The notes beneath the pieces are model-generated. The model worked only from the letters and a program-made list of their open reading frames with translations, had not been told where the DNA came from and did not search any database. From Heterostelium album PN500 (lineage: Eukaryota; Evosea; Eumycetozoa; Acytosteliales; Acytosteliaceae): DNA of 64,000 bases. The translations under genes and the position numbers were made by a program. Shown piece by piece: positions 1 to 12,200 of this stretch. Positions within the stretch are counted from its first letter, which is position 1. Every line of letters starts with the position of its first letter. The stretch spans positions 992,001 to 1,056,000 of the forward strand of contig NW_008805068.1 in NCBI RefSeq assembly GCF_000004825.1. Direction: 5' to 3'.

Positions 1-84
1 CAATACACATATATGTTAGTTTGTTTTTTCCACAACAAATAGTAGTAGTTATATGATATTATTATTATTGTTGTTGTTACATAC

Positions 85-1610
85 TTAAAGTTAGCAGTTT
101 GTTTATCAAAGAAATCGATATAGATTTGATATTCATTTTCGAATATCTGCACCATGTAGATACATAGATTCTGAACGAGCGATGGAACGTTGGCGTTGTT
201 GGTGTTTCCGGGTGTGGTGTCATAGAGTGATTTAGTGAGTTCCTGTAGCTTCAGTGTGATGATTGGTGTGAGGATCAGCTTCCGATTCTTAAAGTAAATC
301 GAATGACAATCTCTTATGTATGATACGTATTGACCAACTGCACGCTTCTCCAACTCCAAACAAAGCGGTCGCAGTTTTGGTGCGAATGCACGAAACTTGA
401 TATTCGATATCTGGAAATCACTGTCGATATCCTTCATCGATGTGAGAATCTCTTTCGTTATGATCTTGAACGACGCCGATATATAATCCTTAATCAATCC
501 CAACGCTCTTTGGAATAATAAAGTATATTGTAAAACATATTTAGATGTACCTTGGAAATTAACCTATCAACCAAACAAACACAATTATATTAATATTCCA
601 ATTATTTCCGAGATCAAATAAATATATTATCAATGATAATATCAATATTTACATTCTTTTTCATGAATTGTATACAATCCTCCAGTGTCTCTAAACTAGA
701 CATAAAGTTTGGATCGGTAACTGTAAAGCTTGAACTATTGAATTTCTTTGTACTTTGATCCAACTCCAAGTAATATCTCAATTTTTCATGTATAGTATGT
801 ACAATATATCTTAATCTTAGCTAAGATTTCATTAAAAGGATATTAGTTTAATTAATAATTAAATGAATATTATTCACAAATTATTTATAAGTACTTACTT
901 CTTCTTTAAAGAATTTCTCACAAGAGTCATGTAGTTGAGATGTCTTCTTGGTGAGTGTGAAATAATCGGTTTGAATACTGTTGATAAGTGTTTCACAATC
1001 TTGTACTTGTGCTTGTAGTTCATCAGTACCTTGTCCATAGCTTACTATAGTCTCTAAGAACCATTCATATTGATGTAGATGTGTCGATGTTTTCTCAATC
1101 AGCTTCAACCAATCATAGAAATCTGCTAAACTATCTATTGCTTTATCTGGTAGTTGTGTTGTACTCTTCAAACTGCCAGTAGTGGTACCACTTTCACTTT
1201 CCAACGATGATTCATTCGCTTGTTGTTGTTGTTGCTGCTGTTTCTCTTGTTGTTCTGATTCTTCTGCTGCTTCTTTTAACCTTTTTTGTTCTAACAATTC
1301 TTGTTGCTGTTTTAACTATTATCATCACAATGCATATAGGAATTTATGTTAGTAAACAAAGATGTTCATTCTGAAAATATCAATTTAAATTTTTGAGATT
1401 ATATATTACTTTTTGAGGTAGTGGACGCTCTGATATAATGAATGTCTGTAGATTATTTAATAGTAATGTTTGGTCGATTGATAATTTACTCTTTTTCTCC
1501 CATTGTGAAACATCGAAATGACTTGTATTGCTATTGGCTGTTGTTGCTGTTGTATTTGGAGATGAACCTGATGATGATCGAGTATGTCCACTTAATATAG
1601 GTGTTGACAT
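85..1610 (-). CDS. cog3: Conserved oligomeric Golgi complex subunit 3 (partial, C-terminus off the window)
   Basis: Subunit of the COG vesicle-tethering complex, which acts in retrograde traffic at the Golgi. Minus-strand exons read 1410-1610, 899-1315, 653-820 and 85-563; phases agree at each join and the next exon lies beyond base 1. The N-terminus is Ser/Thr-rich, then comes WEKKSKLSIDQTLLLNNL, a Gln-rich stretch, and the Sec34-type helical region (FYDWLKLIEKT, then FTLTKKTSQLHDSCEKFF, then LRYYLELDQSTKKFN and LEDCIQFM). This order matches the metazoan COG3 motif series as I remember it. The exon at 85-563 encodes the highly conserved part ending near NEYQIYIDFFDKQTANF. The start ATG at 1610 is the first in frame. 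The gene is divergent from the prefoldin gene with about 240 bp between starts. Family call is firm; the C-terminal part is not visible. Confidence 0.85.
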
Positions 1611-1853
1611 TGTTATGATTGTTATTAATACATATAATAATATATATAAGTTATTTAATATATATTATTAATAAGTAGATCTTCAAACAATTTAATTAAA
1701 AGATTCTTGGTTGACCTGTTCAAAAAAAAAATGTTGCTTTACTGAAATGAAAAAAAAAACAAAGTTTTGCAAAATTGTGTTCAAGGATAAAGCGCGAATC
1801 ATATTATTACTCTTACTAGTTTAATCTTGATACGATATCTATTAGACAAGAAA

Positions 1854-2432
1854 ATGGCATCAAAGATAATGGTTTGTTGAAATAACTACAATTGTATTAA
1901 GATTGATATATTTACTTGAAATACCTTGATTAAATTAATAGTTGGATAAACAAGATGAGGTTGAAACCTCTGTCACTCATGAAGATCAAAAGATGATTAA
2001 TACATTCGGTCGTTTAAATAATAGAAAGCACGAATTGTTGAAACAAAAGAAATATTTAGAGGTAAATATTATATATCTACTATAATATATTATAATAAAT
2101 ATAGTTATAGAAATGTATTAACAACAATAATCTTGTTTTGTTTAATGTGAATGAATTATTTATTATAGGAAGATTTAGAAAAAGCAAGAGACGCTCAAGA
2201 CGACATATTTTTAGCAGAGGATGAAGATATTAAATACAAATACCTCATGGGTGAGGCATACATGGAAACACCAAAAGAAGAAACAGAAGAACTATTAGAG
2301 AAATATATAAACTCATTGGAATCTGACATTGAAAAGATAAATGCTGAACTCGAATCAATAGCTGAAGCTCATAAAGAATTGAAAGTACTATTATACGGTA
2401 GATTTAAATCATCTATTAATTTAGAAGAATAA
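1854..2432 (+). CDS. pfdn4: Prefoldin subunit 4
   Basis: Beta-type subunit of the cytosolic hexameric prefoldin chaperone that hands nascent actin and tubulin to CCT. Exons 1854-1871, 1942-2061 and 2169-2432 join in phase to 133 residues, close to the usual length of about 130. The first exon encodes only six residues. Visible family signatures are VTHEDQKMINTFGRLNNR, the N-terminal coiled coil, the beta-hairpin segment with DDIFLAEDEDIKYKYLMGEA, then a second coiled coil ending in the typical LLYGRFKSSINLEE. The two coiled coils flanking a beta hairpin are the expected prefoldin architecture. The gene converges on the minus-strand Uma2-like gene, and its 3' side carries one copy of the direct repeat described separately. 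Confidence 0.92.
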
Positions 2433-2472
2433 AAACAAACAGACAACAATAAATAATAGTAATAACAATACA

Positions 2473-2509
2473 CATTTCGATCGAATTTAAAACTTTTATT
2501 TAAATAGAT
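2473..2509. repeat. Direct repeat, left copy (with polyadenylation-like signal)
   Basis: A 37-bp segment beginning atttcgatcgaatttaaaac is repeated at 3870-3905 with a single-base indel. It contains the palindrome TTCGATCGAA and, read on the minus strand, an AATAAA signal. A second short match (ggttaca) follows both copies at a similar spacing. The two copies bracket the Uma2-like gene. They lie just downstream of the stop codons of two minus-strand genes, so they look like a duplicated 3' untranslated segment. Confidence 0.85.
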
Positions 2510-2632
2510 AGATAGATAGATTGATACATAGTAAAAGATGGTTACATTAAACTTAAATTCTAAAATTAAATTTACACCTATTTTTATTTATGAACGACCA
2601 ACTACTTTCGGAATTGCGATCTCTTTTCGTCG

Positions 2633-3477
2633 TCAATAAAGTTTATTGTTAGCAGTTTGTTGAATGGAATGCAGGTCTACAGTGCAAATAGATGGTAGAA
2701 CGACATCCAGTGGGATAACGGCACCATTGAATAGCTCAGCTGTAGGAATCTGTAGTTGATACAGTGGAATCCCCAATTTATTGCATGGATTTTGAAGATT
2801 GAGAGGATTGGCGGGATTGACAGGAACGAACGGAGGAGGATCTAATGGAGACATTACACCTTCACAGCTGTAGCCAGGTGGAGATATCGCGTTGACATGT
2901 GGGACAGCGTTGACCGAATCCAAATGAGTAGTTCCACAAGAGATGATCCTCACTGGATTGGCGGGTGCACCATTCCGATAGTATAAAATAACTATTGCAA
3001 AATTAGCGTTATCTCTTGGATATATCTTGATTGCAACCCTGATAGTACTTTCGACGGTAACCACTCCAGCAACTGCTCTGTCCAGGAAATAGTCGAGACA
3101 CTTACGATGCAAAACTGCAAGTGATTGAGATTTAGCGGCTTCTATTACCATCGTTGGGTATGGTGCTCCGTGTCCATTCCCTGAGAAGTGATTTGGAACC
3201 TTGGGTCGAGGTGGACTTAAACCTTGGTACGGTTCAGCACAAGCACGACCTTCTTGAAGAATCGTAGTACTACTTCCATGTAACATCAACAAATCTTGGT
3301 TTGGTATATAATGTTGTAGAATGAGACAAGTGAGTAGATTAGATGAGAATTCAATTTCACTGGAAGGAACTTCGAATATCCACGCTCTTCCATTCCGAAA
3401 CCAAATTCTAGATTTCACTTCGACCAGGTCTTTATCATCTCTAAATCTTCTTTTGAGATCAACTCCTCCTTCTGGAA
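2633..3477 (-). CDS. Uma2/PD-(D/E)XK nuclease-like protein, 5' exon unresolved
   Basis: A single long exon encodes about 280 residues, from VPEGGVDLKRRFRDDKD to the C-terminus SIQQTANNKLY. The core APYPTMVIEAAKSQSL followed by a helix (HRKCLDYFLDR) resembles the Uma2-type restriction-endonuclease-like fold, where a conserved acidic strand (PDLVVEV-like) precedes a helix. That resemblance is from memory and is weak. The exon starts at an acceptor (gattag) and has no ATG near its 5' end. A possible first exon lies at about 3585-3645 (ATG at 3642, MMSHKQFKQQSN), but only a poor GTGGCC donor there gives a matching phase. The gene is bracketed by the 36-37 bp direct repeats, so it may be a recent insertion or duplicate, and it could be decaying. 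Function unknown. Confidence 0.45.
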
Positions 3478-3869
3478 CTAATCAATCTAAAATGTAATGA
3501 TTTATTTGTTAATTTTAGAGTAATAACAATATTATACAATATATATACTTCTCTCAAATATCGAATTTTATTTGGCCACCCTCTAATACGATTGACAACA
3601 TTTGGTTGCTTTGTTGTTTGAACTGTTTGTGAGACATCATTACTAACTATTTATCTGCCATTGTGAAATTTAAAGAGCTATTAAAAGATACAAATTAACT
3701 TGGATTATTTACAATCAAGAATAACAAGTCTATTGAATAGGTGTTAATTTAACTCTTCAACTCATTCATTTTATAAAAGTTATTAAATTCATTGTTTATA
3801 TTTTTTAAATTTCTAATGAATAATGTCCCACACCAACAACAATTAATAAATAAAAAGTTATAATTTTAT

Positions 3870-3905
3870 ATTTCGATCGAATTTAAAACTTTATTTAAAT
3901 AGATA
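3870..3905. repeat. Direct repeat, right copy
   Basis: The 36-bp right copy matches 2473-2509 apart from one missing T, and contains the same TTCGATCGAA palindrome and minus-strand AATAAA. It lies about 85 bp downstream of the actobindin stop codon. The rest of 3478-3988 outside this repeat is A+T-rich; apart from a possible short 5' exon of the Uma2-like gene I see no gene in it. Confidence 0.85.
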
Positions 3906-3988
3906 AAAAGGGTTACATATAACTGTTTTTTTTTTTAGGTGAGTATATACATTATATATGGTATTAGGTTTGTATGTATGATGATATT

Positions 3989-4267
3989 TTAAGCGGTTGT
4001 GGTTGCATGATTCTTGATATCATTTAATAAAGCGTTTCTTCCATTTGCACTGATATGAGCGCTGGAATCAATGACTGGATTGGATCTGTCGGCGGTGGTG
4101 GTTGGAGTCAAAGATGGTGGATTCGAAACTTCTTTCAAGAGTTGATCATGATTGTTCTTTTGAATCTTGACATCCTTTTCGATCAATGGCTGTGACTTAT
4201 CGTTGGTAGTGGTACTCTTAAGAGTGGTTCCAGTCTTCAATTGGTCCTTTAAATCTTGTGATGACAT
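3989..4267 (-). CDS. Actobindin-like protein (two WH2/thymosin-beta repeats)
   Basis: A small cytosolic actin-monomer-binding protein of 92 residues, single exon. Two tandem beta-thymosin/WH2-like units are visible. The first runs from about residue 5 with the linker LKSTTTNDKSQP; the second starts near residue 43 (DQLLKEVSNPPSL) with TTTADRSNPVI. A third partial helix, NALLNDIKNHA, closes the protein. The pattern (a helix LLxxI/V, then LK-T-xxDKS-P) matches actobindins known from Acanthamoeba and Dictyostelium, which are 88-91 residues. The sequence is divergent and the second unit lacks the usual LKHAET core, so actin affinity may differ. Its 3' flank carries one copy of the direct repeat. 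The ATG at 4267 is the only candidate start. Confidence 0.75.
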   Translation of the reverse strand: MSSQDLKDQLKTGTTLKSTTTNDKSQPLIEKDVKIQKNNHDQLLKEVSNPPSLTPTTTADRSNPVIDSSAHISANGRNALLNDIKNHATTTA

Positions 4268-5676
4268 TGTTGTTGTTTTTATATTTGTTTAAAGTTATAA
4301 ATAATAAGTTTAATATTTATATATATGTATAAGTATTTGTATTTGTTTTATTTGTATTCAATTTCAAATCAGTTCAGTTTTGCTCCTTTTATATTTATTT
4401 ATCAATGCATTGCTCCTCTGTCTTTCTCTTCACTCCAGACTGTACAGTTAAAAATAGTCTTGTGAAACAAATAATTATTTGTTATTGGGTTTAACAGTTC
4501 AAAGTATACATAGCATAGCGTTGAATTCTTTATTTTTTACGCGATCCTACAACGTAATCTCCATCTTTATCCTCTATCTTAATCATATTTAGCACATCTC
4601 TTAACGACACAACACGATCCTGGTTAAAAATAATTATAACAACTTTAAAGTTGAACTAAACACACACACACAAGAATTTAAATTTATTTATAAATTTTCG
4701 AGATCATGTGATCATCTATGATTGTTCTTGAAAAAACAATTATTTTGTTTTAATTCTATTTTAATTATTATTCTTTTCTATTTTTTAAAAAGCAAAATTA
4801 AAATTAAATTTAAAAAAGATAATTAATGAATAAATAAGATACTTTGCAATATTATCTTTTTATTTTATTTTATTCCCAATATTAAAGATATTATCGCAAA
4901 GAGGTGGCAATAATTCAATATTAATGAAAAAAGGTCACCTTGATTTCTTTAAATTTTGATTTAATTTTTTTTTTTTTTTTTTTTTGACACTGGGAATAGA
5001 AAAGTTTATGATAAAATAAAAGCTTTTTTGTCGTGGGGGGTTTTTTTCATGCTATGATTTTGAGCCTTTGCAAACAAAGAATAGTGAAACAAAAAAAAAT
5101 ACAAAAAAAAGGTCCTCATTCACACACAATTTTATATCTTTTTTTTTCATTATTTTTTTGTATTGCATATTTATTTTTCTTATGTGTTCACATACACCAA
5201 TAACAACACATCTTACTAAAATAGATTGATAGTAGTAGCCTAAATAGTTTAATAATATACATTAGATAAATAGATATAAAGCAAAGCAAACAATCGATTA
5301 ACAAAACAACCAACCACATTCACAACAACTTACCTCTACTCTACCTTTTTTTTTTTTTTTTTTTTTGACATCTTTATCATTATTAACATCTTTGCAAATA
5401 ACAATAAACAACTACAACGACAACGACAATAACAACGACAATCAACATCTTTCCTCAAGATCAAATAACACAATTGTAATTTCTTCTTTTTTTTTTTTTT
5501 TTATATATTTTATTACATAAAGTAAAGTAGCTTAGGAGTATTTATTAGTATTAGCACAACAACAATAGTAACGAGTGTAGTGTTGAATTTTTTGATACGA
5601 TAGATTCGATTCGATAATAGCATTCGAGATTTTGGTGATTGCAACTATTTATGCATAGATTACATAGCGTATTATT
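4268..5676. other. Intergenic region between actobindin and the receptor kinase
   Basis: About 1.4 kb of A+T-rich DNA separates two divergent genes. It holds a CA run near 4661-4674 and T runs near 4963-4985, 5346-5367 and 5486-5502. Apart from the possible exon at 4530-4619, I see no coding segment or structured RNA. The right part probably holds the kinase promoter and 5' leader. Confidence 0.6.
4530..4619 (-). CDS. Possible orphan terminal exon
   Basis: On the minus strand an acceptor-like aaccag precedes an open stretch of 29 residues (DRVVSLRDVLNMIKIEDKDG, then DYVVGSRKK) ending at TAA. Base composition is coding-like and far less A+T-rich than the flanks. The motif loosely recalls the end of a CBS-type domain, but it is too short to assign. 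I found no convincing upstream exon on the same strand, so this may be a gene fragment or chance. Confidence 0.25.
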   Translation of the reverse strand, partial: DRVVSLRDVLNMIKIEDKDGDYVVGSRKK

Positions 5677-8303
5677 ATGCATTCTCTATCAACTGTACAA
5701 CAGCAGTTGCACAGAGTAACCAATCATATATCAAAGTCAGGATGTCGATCATCACCAACAGCAACAACACGAATGTACAAATCAACTTCATTTATAGTAT
5801 TATTTTGTTTTCTTATAATAATATTTAATAATAGTATTGTACTAGCAAATAATAATAATAATAATAATAGCAATCTTAATAATAATATAATAATAAATAG
5901 TATTTCCACAACAACAACACAACCAAAAACAACAAAACTTTGTACAGACGTCAAAACAAACAACAACAATCAAAATTGTAGAAATATTGATTTTAATGAT
6001 GATAATAGTAATAATAATAATAATAATGTAGAAACATATAAACAATCCGATAATGTATTTAATGATTTCAAGAATAAAAAGAGATTAGTATATAACGATC
6101 GACTTCTGAGGTTATATCAAATGGTGCAACAACAGCATTTAGAGTTGGAGTACATGCACGGTCGAAGTATGTTGTCTGCCAACACCAACAGCGATAGCAG
6201 TAGTTCGAGTGGTTCAATCGAAGTACCAGGCGGCGGTAACAACTACATTCCACCTCTGCAAAGCATATTTTTCACACTCAATTTCTCTGGTGGACAGCAG
6301 ATGTGTTCGAGCTGCGTCGATCCATCAGAACACTGGCTACAAAACTACAGCTGTAGCAACGACGTCACCAACTGGAACGAAGGCAAGATTCAATTCCAAG
6401 ATCCACTGCCATCGAGCGATGTACTCGTACTTCGTAAAGCAATACTACAGGTATTTGGTCATTTCATTTCATCTGGCCCTGCATTGGTTATTTTGCTAGA
6501 CGGTAAGTAATCACTACTTAACAACTAACTACTACTACAACAAACATGATCGATCGTTCTAACAAACAAATTATTTGTTATTGTTTTGGTTATTTTATAT
6601 TTTTTTTTTTTTAGATGAAATCTTTGGATTATTTACACCACCAGTTAAGAATACATCGGATTGTCTTAATTGTGTTACTAGTTCCGATCCATATATTATG
6701 ACATATACTAATGGGTTGACTACCTACAACTATGGCTCTACGAATTACTTCCAGTTTCAATCGACAAACAATGAGACGATCACATGTCTGTCATCGATTT
6801 CCGTGACATTCTTCTATGGACCAACCAGTTTCCGTGTGAATTCGATCTCACCATCGATGGGTCCGGCTGGAGGTGGCACTCTTGTCTATGTTTCTGGCTC
6901 TGGTTTTATAAAAACCGGTAGTCCAGTCTGTAGATTCGGTAACCTCACTTCGCAAGCCACCTACATCAACGACACCATGGTTTCATGTTCATCGCCAGTC
7001 GTACCTCAAACCATCAAAGGATTCTACAATGTCACACTACAAGTCAGTTTTGATTCCGGTACCACCTTTTCATATCCAAACTTGGCTGCCAACTTTAGTT
7101 TTTATTATTGTAAGTTTAGTTTTTTTTTGTTGATCAACATTATTATTATTATGAACAATTTTATAACTAATTATTTGTTATACAATTAATATATATAGTC
7201 CCATCACAACCATTAAGTAATAATAAATTTGATAGAGTTATATTGATTGCAATTGGTACTGGTATTGCATCGGTGTTTTTAACTGGTGTGGTCGTGTACT
7301 TTGCTGTTCAGCGATGGCAGAAACGTCGTGGATATCAACAGATTGGCGATGGAAATATCAATGGTGAGAATGCCCAACAACCGTTTATTTTCAATACCGC
7401 CGACTATAAGACACTCTTTGAGATTAAACCGATCGAAATGAGTGAGATTGTCATTCAGAATAGAATCGGTCGTGGCAGTTGTGCAGAGGTTTTCACTGGA
7501 ACTTGGCGTGGCATTACCGTTGCCATCAAGAAAGCCAAGTTGCTCTCGGACGACGACGAGGAGTTCCTCACGGAACTAGCACAAGAAGCCGCTATAATGT
7601 CGCAACTGCGTCACCCGAATGTCTGCCAATTCCTCGGAACCTGTAATAACCCGCCCGAGGTGTTGATCGTCATGGAGTGGATGTCGCGTGGTTCGCTCTA
7701 CCGCATTTTGCACGACCAATCGGTGATGCTCGATTGGCCACGCATGAAATCGATCGCACTCGATATCGCCAAGGGTATGAACTACCTCCATTGTTGTGAT
7801 CCCATCATTATCCATCGTGATCTCAAGTCGCACAACCTTTTGGTCGACGAGCACTTCCGTGTGAAGATCTCTGACTTTGGACTGTCGACTCGGTTCAAAC
7901 AACATCTCGACAAGAAGACAACGATGACACCGGTTGGTACACCGTGCTGGACCGCTCCAGAAGTACTGAGAAACGATCCCTACACTGAGAAGGCCGATAT
8001 CTTCTCCTATGCAATTGTACTCTGGGAGCTTGTAACCCGCGAGGATCCATACCAAGGCATGCCAACCTTCCAAATCGTCATATCCGTCGGTCAACATAAA
8101 CTACGTCCAATTGTACCACCTCACGTTTCTGCACCATTCACCAGATTAATTACTGAATGGTAAGTTATTCATCATCATCATCATCATCATTTACTCTTTA
8201 AATATAGACTAACAGTTTATCATTCTTATTATATAGTTGGTCAGAAGATCCATCACAAAGACCATCATTCCAAGAGATTGTTAAGAGACTTGAAGCAATG
8301 TAA
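5677..8303 (+). CDS. Drk-like receptor kinase: secretion signal, IPT/TIG-like ectodomain, TM, TKL kinase
   Basis: Exons 5677-6502, 6615-7109, 7199-8159 and 8237-8303 join in phase to 782 residues. After a hydrophobic segment (about residues 38-58), an Asn-rich stretch leads into a Cys-containing ectodomain. It has an IPT/TIG-like unit, SPSMGPAGGGTLVYVSGSGF, near residues 345-365. A membrane helix (VILIAIGTGIASVFLTGVVV) lies near 452-472. The cytoplasmic tyrosine-kinase-like domain, about 520-780, has all key motifs: glycine loop IGRGSCAEVF, AIKKAK lysine, HRDLKSHN, DFGLS, TAPEV and a final WSEDPSQRPSF. It matches the dictyostelid Drk/Vsk3-type kinases. An alternative start at 5773 (MYKSTSF) would give a cleaner signal peptide. 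The ligand is unknown. Confidence 0.85.
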
Positions 8304-9251
8304 TCATTTTATCAACTTATAACAATACAAACTACTACAACAACAAACAACTATAATAACAAATTATCATCTATCCATTCCCATAATTCCTACCCCAATA
8401 TCTTATGATTTTACAATAAACATTGTGAATTTGTTCAAAGAGAACTAACATAATAACTAATTAAAATACTGTTTAATAATTTATTGACTAATTACCTGAT
8501 TTATTATATTTAATATTTTTCAAGCTCATCAGCTCTTCAACTAAATTTATTATTATTATTATTACTACTTTTATTAGTTGATCAAGTTAATATCATTTAG
8601 ATTATTTATTTTCTTTGAGTATTGGTTTTAAGCTGAATATGGTAGAATCAAATCTGCACTCTTCTTCTAGAATAATAGTGTCACCAGTGCATATTGTAGA
8701 AAATATATGTTCGCAATCAGTATAAATGGTTGCAAATTAGTAGTAGTCCGAGACAAGAAGAAAGTCAACTAAAGAGTGGTGTCGTTTGTAAACGCTATTC
8801 CAATGCCGCAATACACATTTAAACACTCCAACTCTTAATTTTTTTTTTTTTTTGCACCAACTTTTTTTTTTTTTTTTTTTGTTTTGACCACTAAAATTTG
8901 GGTGATCGAAATGAAAACAGTTTAATCAGTTTTTTTCAAACAAATTATAATAATTTATTAATTTAAATAATTTGATTGTTTTTTTTTTTTTAAAAATAAA
9001 TACATTTAGTTTTATTATAAATATAAATCATAATAATTTATATATTTAGAAAAGATACCTTTTAAAAAAATTAAAATAAATTTAGAATCATAACATATTA
9101 TAAAAAAAAATAATAAATTAAAAAAAAGATTTATATATCTTTTTTTTTATATAGATTTAATATAATATAATATAGTTTATATTATAAAATATATATCAAC
9201 ACAGTGTTTTACAAACAAAAGATAGCTTTGTTGTTATAGAATCTATAAAAA
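8304..9251. other. Intergenic region, A+T-rich
   Basis: Just under 1 kb between two plus-strand genes, with T runs near 8840-8880. A TCCCATAA octamer at 8379-8386 matches the Dictyostelium small-RNA upstream element, but nothing structured follows at the usual spacing. The right half should hold the promoter of the GTPase-CLU gene. Confidence 0.6.
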
Positions 9252-12200
9252 ATGTCAGCAGACAAACATCAACAACCTCTAAAGATCTCTGTTATAGGTG
9301 AAAATGGAGTTGGAAAGGTAATTTAATCAAATTCTGTTCTAAATATATATATACTAATTGATTGATAATAAATAACAATAAACTAGAGTTCAATGATATT
9401 AAGATATACAGAGAATTCATTTCTAAATGATCCTACTGTTAAATTAGATTTTGCTGTATGTATTGCTTATTGTTTAATTATCTATCACCATATATATATA
9501 TATATATATATATATTAATATATCATCGTCATCATTATTATCATTTTCATCGTATAGAAAACAAAATTTGTTGAGATCAACGGTAAGAATGTTAGATTAC
9601 AGATTTGGGATACATTCGGTCAAGAGAAAGTTGCACATTTGACATCTTCATTTTATAAGTAAGTAGTTTGGTGGTTGTTGATCATTATATTATAAACCAA
9701 CAATATATATATTAAAACATTATCATTTAATATATATATATATATATATATAGAGGTGTGCAGGGTATTATTATTGCATATGATGTATCATCAAAAGAAT
9801 CATTTGAAAAAGCAATATCCAAGTGGTATTCCGATGTGAAGAGGTTCGTTGCTCCGACGACACCGATCATCTTGACGGGATGCAAGTCGGATTTAGATAA
9901 ACAGGTTAGCTCTGAGATGTTGGCTGCCTGGTGTAACCAGAACAAACAAATTGGAATCGAATGTTCATCGCTCACCAGTGAGAACATCGATGAAGTATTC
10001 TCAACCATGACAAGACGTATCTTGAACTCACTGGCACTACTCGATAACAACAACAATAATAATAATAGCAATAATGGTAGTAGCAGTAACAAAGAAGGTT
10101 CGAGTGGAGGAAGTAACTCTGCCTCTGGTAGTCTTGGCGGTAGTGGAAAAGACCGAAACAGTAAAGAACATAAAGATAGCAGCAGCAGCAGCAGTGGAAA
10201 AGAAGGTAAAAAGAAATCTTCTGGTATCATCTCAAAGATCTACAATAATCTGAGCAGCAGTAGCAGTAACAGTAGCAGTAGTAGTAGTGGTAGTATTCTC
10301 AGTATGTCTGGCGGTATGATTATGACCGGTGGTGGTGCGAGTGGGTCGAACAATTCCACCGGTAACTCTAGCAATATAATGATGACACAGAGTATGGGTC
10401 CGTCAATTGGCGGTTCCATCAGTGGTATCAACAATATTAACAGTAGTAACATTAACAATAACAACAGTAACAACAACAACAATAATAATAATAACAACAA
10501 CAACAATAGTAATATGATGAGTTCATCAAGTGCAGGCGTCAATCTTGGATTATCTTCATCGGATGCATCGACAACCTCTGGTGGTACTACAAAGAGTAAG
10601 AAGAAAGTAAAGAGCAGTGCATCTAGTTCGTCGACATCGATTGACAAGAGCACTGTTCGTAGCATGGTGTCACCCACCGTACAACAAGGTCCATCGCCAC
10701 TGACACCACCGACCACACAGGATCAGTTCATCAAGAGAAGAGCTGCCATCCTTCAGGTTCCAATTCCAACTACACCTCCACCCAAACCACAGAATGGCAT
10801 GAGAATGACAAACTTTGCAGCCAACAACAATGCATCACTAAATCTTAATCCAGGGGCATCTGCAATCATCACTACATCTGCAACAACACCAATCCTAACC
10901 ACCACCACTACAACCACTACAACTACCACCACAACAACAACTTCCACTACTGTTGTAGATGATACCAATACTACAACATTACTTAGAAATAGTTCATCAA
11001 ATATTAACAACAACAACAGCAATAACAGCAACAACAATAATAACAGTAACAGTAATAACAGTAATAGTAATAATGTAAATGCAACACTTAATCAATCAAA
11101 TATTGCAAATGGATCACCAATGATGTTAGGTATATCATTGATGAAATCATCTTCACCACTTGCAGATCGCAAGACACCGTTGTCACAGCTCGAAGCATTG
11201 TCTGTTTCGTCACAATCACCGAAATCAACGGGTACTCCCGAACACCCTAATCGATCTTTCCACGAAGCCTACGGATATCAGGCGTTCGGTGAGGAACTGC
11301 AACAACAAGGCTGGACAAGATCGATGGTCGAAGAGCTTATAGAGGAGCGACGTTTAAATCAAACTAAATCTTCGTCAACCTCTTCATTGATTAACCCACA
11401 ACAACATGGTCCAGCGGCGCTCTCCCAAACCGGATCTTACAGCACCGGTAGTCTGCCATCGACAAGCAGTGGGCAAGTCGTACCATTGTCCACTTTTCTC
11501 ATACCGAATCCAAGCCAGTCGATCCCAGTCATTGAAAACAACTACACCAATATCAATCATCATAGTATGGGATTGATTGGAGAGCATATAGCCAGTATCA
11601 CTGCCTTGAATTCATCACCAACATCAAACTCGCCAACAGATTCAACATTCTCAAAGGCATTCCCACTCAAAGAAAATAGAACAAATCAATCGATTTTAGG
11701 TCAACCAACACACGATTATAAATATCCTGATGATGCTGATAATGATAAAAACAATAACAACAACAATAATAATAATAATATTAATAGCAGTAATAGCAGT
11801 AATAATAATAATAGCAATAATGATGATGATAATAGTTCAAATAGTAGTAGTTCAAATAATAATAATAATAATAACATTATCAGCAGTAGCAGTAACAATA
11901 GTAGTAGTAATTCTAGTTTTAATAATCATGTTTTAGGTGTTGTTCCAGCAGATCAACCACAATCGAAACCAAGATTATTAACGGGAATATCGTTGTCGTC
12001 GAATGCAATCTTTGTTGCTGCTTCTAATCCAACTATACATATTGAGCATAGTGATACAGATAGTGTTGTTGGATCTATTATTGGCTCTTCTTGTGGTGGT
12101 GGCAGAGAGGATAACAGCTATAATCTGGATGCTGAAGACATGGAGGAAGCAATCTCTAGTAAGACCAATCTTCAAGACAAACACTTTGTAACCGACGACC

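Noticed and set aside
8379-8386. TCCCATAA match to the small-RNA upstream element
   Set aside because: Nothing structured or compositionally distinct follows at the usual spacing; the region is plain A+T-rich 3' flank of the kinase gene.
10240-11040. Long antisense Leu/Val-rich open frames opposite the GTPase-CLU gene
   Set aside because: They are mirror translations of Asn, Ser and Thr codon runs in the real gene and lack any domain.
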